From assembly GCA_015143295.1 (NCBI GenBank), contig CM026557.1, positions 30,327,965-30,391,964 on the forward strand: a stretch of DNA of 64,000 nt, in the 5' to 3' direction. Positions within the stretch are counted from its first letter, which is position 1. Each line of letters opens with the position of its first letter. Shown here one piece after another: positions 23,120 to 53,544 of the stretch. Below the pieces are notes generated by a model. It was not told where the DNA came from and ran no database searches. It saw only the letters and a program-made list of their open reading frames with translations. Position numbers and translations under genes: made by a program. The stretch comes from Tetracentron sinense. Its lineage: Eukaryota; Streptophyta; Magnoliopsida; Trochodendrales; Trochodendraceae.

Positions 23120-24685
23120 TATAGACGTATTAGATTTTCCCTTTCTAATTAAATCTTAACAATTCCATAATATTTGTCTTATGAGTGAATAATTCTAACA
23201 TATTTTATTTATTTATTATTTTACTTTATTCACATCCGTGCATCTATCTACTACTTATACTATAAAGAAATAAGACTCTCTCTTTGCTCTCCAAACTCTC
23301 ATCCCTTAAAACCTATAATTTCTATTTCAAATATGACACATGGCCTTTGTCTTTAATCCCCACCATTCAAGTTTGGGACCCACTATCTCATCCTAGAGCC
23401 CTCTCCACTATTGTAGAGTCCTCTCTTATCTGCAGAGTCTTATCTCCAACTCTGCAGGTAGGTTTGAGATCCACCATCTCATCCTACAGTCCTTTCTATC
23501 TCCACTACTGTAGAGACTCTTAGGTGTATTAATTTAAGTTCAATACAAAAAAATTTATGATTTTCCATTAAATGTTATTAAAATAATAATTTTATTATTT
23601 ATAAAATTAATTAATTAATACAAATAATAATGTCTATCAAATAAAAAAACTTATATTATTAAAAAACAATAAAATTATATTATTAAAATAAAATTAATTA
23701 AATATTCTTAAAATATATTACTTAATATATAAATAAATAAATAATATTATTTAATTCTAGATGTTCTTAAATTTTTACCTGTGCACGGGGGTCTTTGTTA
23801 ATTCTATAATATAAAGAAATAAGACTTCACATTTGATCCTCAAACTCCAATCCCTTCAATCTTATAAGTTCTATTTTAGAGATGACATGTGGCTTTTCTC
23901 TTTAATCCCACCTTTCAGGTTTGAGACCTATTATCTCATCCTAAAGCCCTCTATATCTCAACTATTGTAGAGTCCTCTCTTATCTCCAACTCTTGAAAGT
24001 TTTGAGACCCACTATCTCATGTAGAGCCCTTTCTATCTCACCTATTGTAGAGTCCTCTCTTATCTCCAACTCTTGGGTGTATTAATTTAAATTAAATACT
24101 AACAAACTTATGATTTTTCCATTAAATGTTATTAAAATAATAAATTATTATTATAAATTCAGTTAATTAATAAAAATAGTAATGTCTATCAATTAATAAA
24201 AAAACTTATATTATTAAAAATAAAATTACAAAGTATTCTTAAAATATATTACTCAATATTTAAATTATTACCTTGCATCGCACGGGATCTCTGCTAGTAC
24301 TACAACATAAAGAAATAAGACCTTCCTCTTTGATGTATTAACTTCAATCCCTGAAATTTTATAAGTGTTGACATGACATCTCTAAAAAAAAAAGGAATTT
24401 TAAGAGAATGTTATAAGAGGGATAAAGAGAGAATATAGAGAGTATTAATCCATGGGGAGAGATTTTTTTGTGTGTGGGGGCGGGGGATAGAGAAATTTCT
24501 GGAGATTTTGATGAAGGTTATAAATAAGAGGGATAGAGAGTGTAGAGACGTATTGAATTTTCATTTTTTAAATTAATTCTTAACAATTCCATAATATTTA
24601 TTTTATGAATGGTTAATTCTAATACACTTTATTTATTATTTTATTTTATTTACATTGTGCATCATACGGATTTTTTGCCCGTATA
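22975..24685 (+). mobile_element. Cluster of related non-autonomous Helitron-like units
   Basis: Similar units begin with 'tataaagaaataagac'-type 5' ends at about 23256, 23803 and 24298. At least two end in GC-rich palindromes: cctgtgcacgggg at 23778-23790, and ccttgcatcgcacggg at 24271-24286 followed by ctgCTAG at 24291-24297 and then T. A short terminal hairpin followed by CTRR and insertion before T are Helitron hallmarks. A further 3' half (22975-23255) resembles 24395-24680. No helicase gene is present. There are no terminal inverted repeats or target duplications, which agrees with Helitrons. Confidence 0.6.
23093..23119. repeat. (GA)n microsatellite
   Basis: An uninterrupted GA run of about 13 units inside the first Helitron-like unit. 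Confidence 0.97.
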
Positions 24686-24934
24686 AATACATTGTAGATG
24701 AGAAAAAAGCAAAATCAACAGATTTTTTTTGAATATATATATATATTATAGATGGGAAAAAAGCAAATCCGAACCCAATCAAATGCCCTAAATTCTAATC
24801 TACTTAACAACCCACTTAATATGAAGAAATAATTATTATATAGATAAGCTAATAATAATTTAAAAATCTGAGATTATAACAACATAATTCAAAATTAACA
24901 GATTGTTTATATTTTAGAAAAAGATTATCTTTTA
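24686..24934. other. AT-rich intergenic stretch, nothing recognised
   Basis: Contains a short TA run (about 24736-24750) and a duplicated 'gatg(a/g)gaaaaaagcaaa' phrase (24696 and 24752), otherwise no supported feature. Confidence 0.6.
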
Positions 24935-25115
24935 TTTTTGGTAGATAAACGGAGGTCTTGGGTTCCATTCCTCACTCTCCCTTTGGTGGCAGCTCTGCAC
25001 GATTTTCCGGACTTACCCAGTGTGGCGGGTTGCGGGCACTTGTCACACCCCTGGGGATTAGTTCCGACCCAAAGGGTTGGGGAACCCCGGGTCTCCGAAA
25101 AGGCTTAGGAGTCTC
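24935..25115 (+). repeat. Possible tRNA-derived SINE fragment
   Basis: This GC-rich island in AT-rich surroundings carries gggttccattcct at 24959-24972, close to the pol III B-box consensus GGTTCNANNCC. It is followed by 'gtggcgggttgcgggcactt', 'tcacacccctggggattag' and 'aaagggttggggaacccc' modules of the kind I associate with plant SINE-like dispersed repeats. A clear A box at the expected distance is missing, and no poly(A)-flanked duplication is visible, so the call is tentative. Confidence 0.4.
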
Positions 25116-25224
25116 TCTGGCCCGTGCCAGAAAGTGCTCTCAGGCAACCACAAATGAAGCACTAGTTGGGCGGAGAAGTCATTTCATGCGCCCCATGATT
25201 TTGATTTCCCCGGCCCTTATTTGA

Positions 25225-25491
25225 CACTTGGTGAGATAATGGTGAGATAAAGGGAGGGGATTGAGAAAATCAAATCGGCCGACTGACGTGTCGGATGATG
25301 ATTTGCCACGCATACTGTAGCTACAATGACCAAAAAGCCCTGTCCCGGCGTCCAAATCCCTTTGGCCAAAGAGTACTACAGTACAAGGAAAGAAATGAGA
25401 GAGCATGAGCGGCAGTAGCAATAGCAGGGAAAGTAAAAACCCAAGTAGCAGAATAGTGGTCTTAAGCTCTCACTTTTCTCCTCTTCCTTCC
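25225..25491 (+). promoter_or_regulatory. Presumed HINT1 promoter and 5' UTR
   Basis: The interval upstream of the HINT1 start codon is richer in GC than the flanks and contains a CT-rich leader (25466-25490, ctctcacttttctcctcttcc) typical of plant 5' UTRs. No convincing TATA box is seen within 150 bases. The transcription start cannot be fixed from sequence. Confidence 0.45.
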
Positions 25492-46105
<20,614 letters not shown>

Positions 46106-46106
46106 T

Positions 46107-46405
46107 TTGGAGTTTGCAATAGATTGGGCCGGAAAGGTGGGCGAGGTTTATCATGGTAAGAACCTTGTGCCTTTCCCTATGCTCATATTGCTATTGAACA
46201 GCAATAAATTACTTTATGGGTACTACTGTTTGGCTTCGTGTTACTTGGAATGATTGCTCGGAGTTGTAATAGATCGGGTCAAAAGGGTGGGTGAACCTTG
46301 TGCCTTTACCTCTCTGCTCGTATTTATACTGGACAAAAATTGAACTGATTTTTAGTAACTACTGTTTGACTTTCTGTTGCTTGGAATGTTTGCACAAACT
46401 TCCAT
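46107..46405 (+). repeat. Tandem duplication of about 150 bp in the HINT1 3' region
   Basis: 46107-46254 and 46255-46400 are homologous and in the same order: 'ggagttt(g)caatagatygggyc', 'aaccttgtgccttt', 'actgtttg(g/a)ctt(c/t)', 'gttacttggaatg'. Substitutions and small gaps show that it is old. The putative polyadenylation signal is in the first unit only. Confidence 0.75.
46203..46208 (+). terminator. HINT1: Putative polyadenylation signal AATAAA of HINT1
   Basis: AATAAA about 100 bases after the HINT1 stop codon, followed by T-rich sequence. A reasonable near-upstream element for plant 3' end formation; the cleavage site is not determinable. Confidence 0.4.
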
Positions 46406-47805
46406 TGACATAAACAAATTAAACTCTCCACACAAAGTGTTGTTTCTAAATTCGTGCATTTAGGGTAAGGAAGTAGTTATGTAGATTAATTGATGACGAA
46501 TCAGGTACTGTGGTGGCCTTGAGGGGTTTTCCCTGAGGGAACTAGAGGGTGTCTTTCTAGGGTAAATCAGCTCAGACTTCTCAGTCAGGGACTCTTGGCA
46601 AGACAGATTGACCTGACCCGAAAGCGATCTGGGGATATCAGATATGGTCAACAGATACTAGGGAACAACATTTCTAGTGCTTCTCACCTGTTTCACTGGA
46701 GCAGGGCACTTTCTACTTGCATATCTCCTGAAACCAGAGATCAAGGTTTTAAAAAGGGAATATTACTCCAAGCTGCCTCGTTTGAAAGGTGATTCTGAGC
46801 TACATATAAGTTCAGAAATGACTTGCAACTGTATTGTTCACAAAAATAGTGTCGCGTTTTGGCATGATGACCAAAATGGCGTCATCCATAATCTAAGTTT
46901 AATATGATTAGGAATGTCCCTTCTATTTTCTTTATCAATGCTGACCAGGAGCTGCAATCATGCTAGTATGCTACAAACACAGAATATTCATATTGTTAAC
47001 GGAGAACTACTAAATCTTTCATTTCTCGAAGCAAGCAGTTTGAGATCCCGACAATTTTTTTTTTCTTGCTGGGAACAATTTTCTTTATTTGATGAAATTA
47101 TTTGATTCCACCAAATAGAAGAATGTAGTTTGTATGCGAACAGGTTTATGATCTCAACACAGAGCTAGGGGTATGCTAGAGGAAGAGGGAGGGGTGGACT
47201 TCTGTTGCAGCTTGTTTTTTATGGGTATTATCGATTTGCAAAACAAAGAGGAAGAGAGTATGAGAAAGTTTCACCAATCAACAAAGAACATTAATCAACA
47301 GTACATGAGCATTGATCAAGGGAAAGCTATTCCTTCAATACAATGTGTATGTGTAAATCTATGGATACTCCCAAATCCTAATTCTTTAATTCAATTATTA
47401 AATGGTAAAGATTAGAGGTGATGTGGAGAAAAGATAGCCATACCAAATCCATAGATGGTTAGGATTCGGGAGTATATTTGGGAGTAATCATAGACAGACT
47501 CCAATACCATTACTGTAAATCTGTTTAATGGTGTATTCTAAATTGTGAAGTATCCTCCAAAAGAACTATGAACACTGGGACACAGCCATTCCTAGCTACA
47601 AAAATGTGTAAGAAATTGTTAGACTAGGAAGAGAGAGATATTGTTTCGGTGTAAAATAGGGGAACACAAATCAAATTTGCGGAAAATATTATTTTCCGTG
47701 TGTTTGTTTGCATGTAAAATCTATCGTAAAACATTTTATGGAAATGAGCAACTTTTGTGGAAAATGACTTTTACATTTTAAAAATCTGTAAGTCATTTCC
47801 CCGTA
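46406..47805. other. Intergenic region downstream of HINT1
   Basis: Open frames of 60-80 codons at 46460-47415 have no recognisable motif. From 47640 the text 'gcggaaaatattattttccg' and 'tggaaaatgacttttac' resembles ends of plant DNA transposons, but I cannot delimit an element. Confidence 0.45.
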
Positions 47806-48243
47806 AGATCATCGTCTCTTTAAATATATTTTAAAAATTATAAAACTATCACTCCACATTTATCAAAATGACAAAAAAAATTACTCATCACATTTAAGAT
47901 TATATGTATATTTATCAAAATGACAAAACAAAACACTCATCACATTTAAGATTATATGTACTGCTTGCTGCATATATTTTTTAAAATAACGAAAATACTC
48001 CTCTTGACATATATTTCTTAAAAAGACAAATATTCCTCTATATGTATTTTCCAAAATGACACAATACCACTCTTCGAATATATTTTTAAAATAATAATAA
48101 TACCCTTCTTCATATTTTTTGAAAATGATAAAAATATTCCTCTCCACATATATTTCTAAAATGAAAAATATACCCCTCTATATGTAATTTATAAAATGAT
48201 TATAACACTCCACATGTATTTTTTAAATTGACAAAAATACCTT
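47806..48243. repeat. AT-rich degenerate minisatellite
   Basis: About ten units of 34-45 bases following the pattern 'catatattttt(a)aaaatgacaaaaatac(c)cctct' run from 47825 to 48243. A longer unit ending 'atcacatttaagattatatg' is directly duplicated at 47861-47960. An 88-codon minus-strand open frame with repeated Phe/Tyr-Lys residues is created by the repeats and is not taken as a gene. Confidence 0.8.
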
Positions 48244-48360
48244 AGTCTTTCTTTTTGACAAATAGTACCAGCATTCCTCATGGCGAAACACTAGGGTGTA
48301 TCAACCCTTTATCTAACATATTTTGTGACTCAACCTTCAATTCTTGAAGTTCTGTTGGAT
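48244..48360 (-). pseudogene. Ty3/gypsy RT start (distal part of split pol)
   Basis: On the minus strand: PTELQELKVESQNMLDKGLI, 'HPSVSP', a stop, then 'GMLVLFVKKKD'. This is the canonical beginning of gypsy RT. Rejoined across 48361-52825, it continues 'PGVAPISKAPYPM' from the right-hand part. Confidence 0.85.
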
Positions 48361-48365
48361 TCATC

Positions 48366-50376
48366 AGTCACGTCCCGATTTCTAAAAACTCACAACTCAG
48401 CCTATTATCTATGGTCCGGCCTGAGATCTAGAATTCGGGGGTGAAAATTATTAATAATTTAATTTATAATTAATATTTTAAGTATATTAATTTAGTTTAC
48501 TTTTAATCAAATTAGTACTCAAAAAGTTTATGCCCAAAAGTGTCACAGCTTGACAATCATCTGCTCGAATTTTCAAATCTTGGGGATTGCATATCTATTA
48601 TCGTGATATTTGATCTTCTGGAATTTAAACTTAACATACTTACAAGAAATTTATTCAATCTCTATTTAATACCTTCTATTTATAATTTTTCTAAATTGTT
48701 TATTTTTGTTTCAATGTGTTGTAATTCGGTTTAATAACTGACCAATCAGTGCTCTCAGATTTTTATTTAATTCAAATGTTATCGAAATTGATCATGTCAT
48801 AATGTATAGAAACTAGACTCATTGAACTATTTGAAAATAATTTTATAAGTCACTTTATAACAATTTTAGAAAAAAAAATAATAATTTGGAGTAATCTAAA
48901 TTCTTACTATATAATATTAGTCTTATCGCTATTGTATAATAAAGACTTTTTCGGATTCCATATTTTTCTGAAGGTTCGTTTTTCATCAAAACTATTATGA
49001 AAGAAATAGTAAACAAAATTATTTTGGTCTGAAATTTTACAGGGACACACTTCTATAAGTCTATGAATTACGTATAAAATTTCAGAATTTTTTGATAAAG
49101 GGAAAATATTCTGTAATTATTTTTCCGAAATTAAACTTAAAATTTCAAGAAAACAACAATGTCGCATTACTTTTATTTAAAATATTTAAAACTAAAATTT
49201 GGTCTCTATACCTATCATGCATTCCTAAGATATATAAATGAAACTAATCCATATTCTAGAAAATAAATTTACTTCCAAAGTTTATACATCATTCACCAAT
49301 TTCAATTAAATAAACAAAAACATTAAAAATATCCACTAAAACATGATCCATAAATTTTTGTAATTCTAAATCATGAGAGAAGTCTTCATGTTTCTTCTTC
49401 ACTTCCAAGGATCCATTACTCCATACCTGAAAATATTGACATGAAGATCTAATGAGCTATGAAGCCCAATAGGAAAAATCCACTCACATTCTTACAATTA
49501 ATTTACAATAAAAAGGCATGCAATATAAATATATTGAAAAATATATAATTAATATTATGATTCATGCAAGTATGATGGCTCGATTTTCGCACCAGCACGG
49601 CCTTACTATCATCACCGATTTTAGTACCAGTTCGGTCAAACTGGCTATTCCAAGTAAGGGATCTTCCTCGAGGGCTTTAGGGTCTTTCACCCAAGGATCC
49701 ACGATCTTGGCTTACTCATCATTTTAGGAGCTCTCACCCACGGCATCATATAACCGTCCTTAATGCATCAATAATGCACAACATGCTATTTACAACATAA
49801 CAATCATTGTATCACATATTTTTCATCTATTCACAAATCCCATGTTATAGATTTCTATATTATTTGCACAATAATAAACAAATAAAAATTATTGCATACT
49901 AATATAATTCTGAAAATCTTAAACATGTTATCATCTACTTAGAATTTTTAGTAACAATATCATCACTATCAAACATTTATTTGATTTTTTTTTACTACAA
50001 ATTAATTATAAAAAAAGGAATGGCAAAAACCTACTTGGATTTTTTTTTTTCAATTATTGGTTTCCTCCCAAAAACTTTCAACTCGAACTTTTCACTCGTT
50101 TTCTCGGGCTTGATCTATGCTTCTCCATATAATTCTTATTTCTCCTTTCTATATCTTTTTCCCGTGATTTCTCTTTTTCTCTCTCTTCTATTTAATTCTT
50201 TTAAAATTTAAAGAGATTTAAAATTTTTTAAAAGAGATCTAGTCTAAACTAACCTTATGTAAACTAATTTCTATCTCTTTAATTTAAATTTAAAACAAAT
50301 GGTGGGCTTTTGGCCCATGGGTTTTCCACCTTAGACCCATATATATATATATATATATATTGGTCAGGATATTACA
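48366..50376 (-). repeat. 3' LTR of the deleted gypsy element
   Basis: Highly similar to 50805-52820 with scattered substitutions and small indels, mostly in homopolymers and in the (AT)n run near its end (50341-50360). The terminal T (48366 on the + strand) reads A, so the end is agtcacgtcc and not tgtcatgccc. Confidence 0.93.
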
Positions 50377-50804
50377 AACTACCCACCTTAAAATAATTTC
50401 GTCCTCGAAATTAAGACATACTCATCTGTATCAAATCCATAAACCTCGCATCGTCTGGTTTCTAATTGCCTTAGGGAAATACATTTCATATAAAATTTCT
50501 TAAACTGATCTCATTTATCTATGGATTATGTATACTAGTGTCATTAATGTAATGTTCATATGACATAAAAAAAATCATAAGTACTATATAACACATCATT
50601 CGAGTAATTACAAATTATTCAAAAATTCATTATTGGATACCACTTTTGTGCCATTAATGCCTTAATTATGTCTTATAGATGGTTCTAAGTACATTATAAA
50701 AAATATAGGTACTCAAATTTTTATTTATTTTTTAATCAATCATGACTACTCACACATTTTTTTTAAACCCCTAAGATTTACTAGTTGATGCTTTGATACC
50801 ATTT
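50377..50804 (-). other. Remaining interior of the deleted gypsy element
   Basis: Contains the primer binding site at its right end. At its left end lies the last part of pol, the 'atttcgaggacgaaat' block that ends Tekay/Del-like pol genes, plus the polypurine tract. Between them lies leader sequence without coding content. The junction of the deletion lies between about 50440 and 50640 but cannot be placed exactly. Confidence 0.8.
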
Positions 50805-52820
50805 TGTCATGCCCCGATTTCTAAAAACTCACAACTCAGACTATTATCTATGATCTATGGTCCGGCTTGAGATCTAGAATTCCGGGGTGAGGATTATTAA
50901 TAATTTAATTAATAATTAATATTTTAAGTATATTAATTTAGTTTACTTTTAATCAAATTAATACTCAAAAAGTTTATGCCCAAAAGTGTCATAGCTTGAC
51001 AATCATCTGCTCGAATTTTCAAATCTTGGGGATTGCATATCTATTATCGTGATATTTGATCTTCTGGAATTTAAACTTAACATACTTACAAGAAATTTAT
51101 TCAATCTACATTTAATACTTTCTATTTCTAATTTTTCTAAATTATTTATTTTTGTTTCAATGTGTTGTAATTCGGTTTAATAACTGACCAATCAGTGCTC
51201 TCAAATTTTTATTTAATTCAAATGTTATCGAAATTGATCATGTCATAAATGTATAGAAACTAGACTCGTTGAACGATCTGAAAATAATTTTATAAGTTTC
51301 ACTTTATAACAATTAAAAAAATATATATATATATAATTTGGAGTAATCTAAATTTTTACTATATAATATTAGTCTTATCGCTATTGTATAATAAAGACTT
51401 TTCCAGATTCCATATTTTTTTGAAGGTTCATTTTTCATCAAAACTATTATGAAAGAAATAGTAAACAAAATTATTTTGGCCTGAAATTTTGCAGGGACAT
51501 ACTTCTATAAGTCTATGAACTACGTATAAAATTTTAGAATTTTCTGATAATGGGAAAATATTCTGTAATTATTTTTCTGAAACTAAACTTGAAATTTCAA
51601 GAAAACAACAATGTCGCATTACTTTTATTTAAAACTAAAATTTGGTTTCTATACCTATCATATCTTCCTAAGATATATAAATGAAACTAATCCATATTCT
51701 AGAAAATAAATTTACTTCCAAAGTTTATACATCATTCACTAATTTCAATTAAATAAACAAAAACATTAAAAATATCCACTAAATTATGATCCATAAATTT
51801 TTGTAATTCTAAATCATGAGAGAAGTCTTCATGTTTCTTCTTCACTTCTAAGGATCCATTACTCCATACCTAAAAATATTGACATGAAGGTCTAATGAGC
51901 TATGAAGCACAATAGGAAAAATCCACTTAATTTCTTACAATTAATTTACAATAAAAAGGCATGCAATATAAATACATTGAAAAATATATAAATTAATATT
52001 ATGATTCATGCAAGTATGATGACTCGATTTTTGCACCAGCACGGCCTTACTATCATCACCGATTTTAGTACCAGTTCGGTCAAACTGACTATTCCAAGCA
52101 AGGGATCTTCCTCGAGGGCTTTTAGGGCCTTTCACCCAAGGATCCATGATCCTGGCTTGCTCATCATTTTAGGGGCTCTCACCCACAACATCATATAACT
52201 GTCCTTAATGCATCAATCATGCACAACATGCTATTTACAACATAACAATCATTGTATCACATATTTTTCATCTATTCACAAATCTCATGTTATAGATTTC
52301 TATATTATTTGCACAATAATAAACAAATAAAAATTATTGCATACTAATATAATTCTGAAAATCTCAAACAACATGTTATCATCTACTTAGAATTTTTAGT
52401 AACAATATCATCACTATCAAACATTTATTTGATTTTTTTTACTACAAATTAATTATAAAAAAAAGAATGGCAAAAACCTACTTGGATTTTTTTTTGATTA
52501 TTGGTTTCCTCCCAAAAACTTTCGACTCGAACTTTTCACTCGTTTTCTTGGGCTTGATCTATGCTTCTCCATATAATTCTTATTTCTCCTTTCTATATCT
52601 TTTTCCTGCGATCTCTCTCTTTCTCTCTCTTGTATTTAATTCTTTTAAAATTTAAAAAGATTTAAATTTTTTTAAAATAGATCTAATCTAAACTAACCTT
52701 ATCTAAACTAATTTCTATCTCTTTAATTTAAAGTTAAAACAAATGGTGGGCTTTTGGCCTATGAGTTTTCCACCTTAGACCCATATATATATATATATAT
52801 ATATTTGTCAGGATATTACA
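50805..52820 (-). repeat. 5' LTR of the deleted gypsy element
   Basis: 2016 bp, TGTAATATCC to GGGGCATGACA on the minus strand. Contains an AT microsatellite near 52785-52804 and a GC-richer block (52020-52200) with 'accgattttagtaccagttcggtc'. Confidence 0.93.
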
Positions 52821-52825
52821 TCATC

Positions 52826-53539
52826 GGATATGGTGCTTTGGATATCGGGGCTACACCCGGAGTGATATCGATTTCTCTGGTAGGAGGGAGTCCTAATAGT
52901 TCAGCAGGAAACATGTCTTGGAACTCTTTTACCACTGGGGTATTCTTCAAGGAAATATCTTCAATCTTATCTACCATGACTGCCGCCAAATATCCTGTAC
53001 ACCCCTTGTCCAAAAGGCAATGCCTTAATCGTTGAGATTAGCCTCGGTGTTTGACCTTTGACAATCTCATGCAATTCGAATTTTGGAATGCCCGTAATTC
53101 AAAATGTTACTTTCTTTGTACTACAACATACCACTGCTTGCTAGTTGACCAACCAATCCATTTCTAGGATGATGTCATAATCTCTCATGTCTAAAAAAAT
53201 CAAATCTACTATCATTTGCACACTATTTATAAGTATGGGACATCTATCATATACTGTTTCGGTGCATAAAAATTTCCTCGACGGTGTGGAGATCGACATC
53301 ATATGTTCAAGTGTATCAGGCTTAATTTTTAAAGTTCTTGGTAAAGTGTGAAGACGCGAATGAATGTGTAGCACTAGTATCAATTAAAGCATGCAGGCGT
53401 TTGAAATACTAAAAGTTACATTCGATGACGCCTTCATTATGCTATGCTTCCTTCTGAGTAATGGTGAAGACTAGCCCCTTTAATACCCTCAATAGCCAAT
53501 GGCCAAGCTTGAGGACAATCTCTTTTGAAATGGTCAGGC
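52826..53539 (-). pseudogene. Ty3/gypsy protease and pre-RT linker remnant
   Basis: On the minus strand, 53383-53141 encodes an aspartic-protease core ending in DYDIILEMDWL, the hallmark DxILGMDWL region with Gly to Glu. After a shift, 53013-52826 gives 'VVKEFQDMFPAELLGLPP' and 'TREIDITPGVAPISKAPYPM', the segment joining protease to RT in chromovirus pol. Upstream (53400-53539) is the gag-protease linker and half of a zinc knuckle ('EPDHFKRDC'). Two insertions and several stops inactivate it. Confidence 0.85.
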
Positions 53540-53544
53540 TCACC

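Larger units (their letters stand above)
48366..52820 (-). mobile_element. Internally deleted gypsy element (two 2-kb LTRs, 428-bp interior)
   Basis: Flanked by perfect 5-bp repeats tcatc (48361-48365, 52821-52825). In minus orientation: 5' LTR 50805-52820, primer binding site tggtatcaaagc (50790-50801), about 400 bases of interior, the conserved gypsy pol tail 'atttcgaggacgaaat' (at about 50400), a purine-rich tract (aaggtgggtag), and 3' LTR 48366-50376. Practically all of gag and pol is missing, so it can only move with trans-acting proteins. It was inserted in the RT region of an older gypsy element of the same strand. Confidence 0.93.

Noticed and set aside
24940-24972. A complete tRNA gene around the B-box-like sequence
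   Set aside because: No cloverleaf can be drawn; the A box spacing is too short and acceptor arms are absent.
24958-25421. Frames of 88 (+) and 80 (-) codons before HINT1
   Set aside because: Coincide with the GC-rich SINE-like segment and presumed promoter; no similarity to known proteins.
46460-47415. Frames of 60-80 codons downstream of HINT1
   Set aside because: No family motif, overlapping on both strands, AT-rich intergenic composition.
47881-48147. 88-codon minus-strand frame rich in Phe, Tyr and Lys
   Set aside because: Produced by the AT-rich minisatellite; the peptide repeats with the unit.
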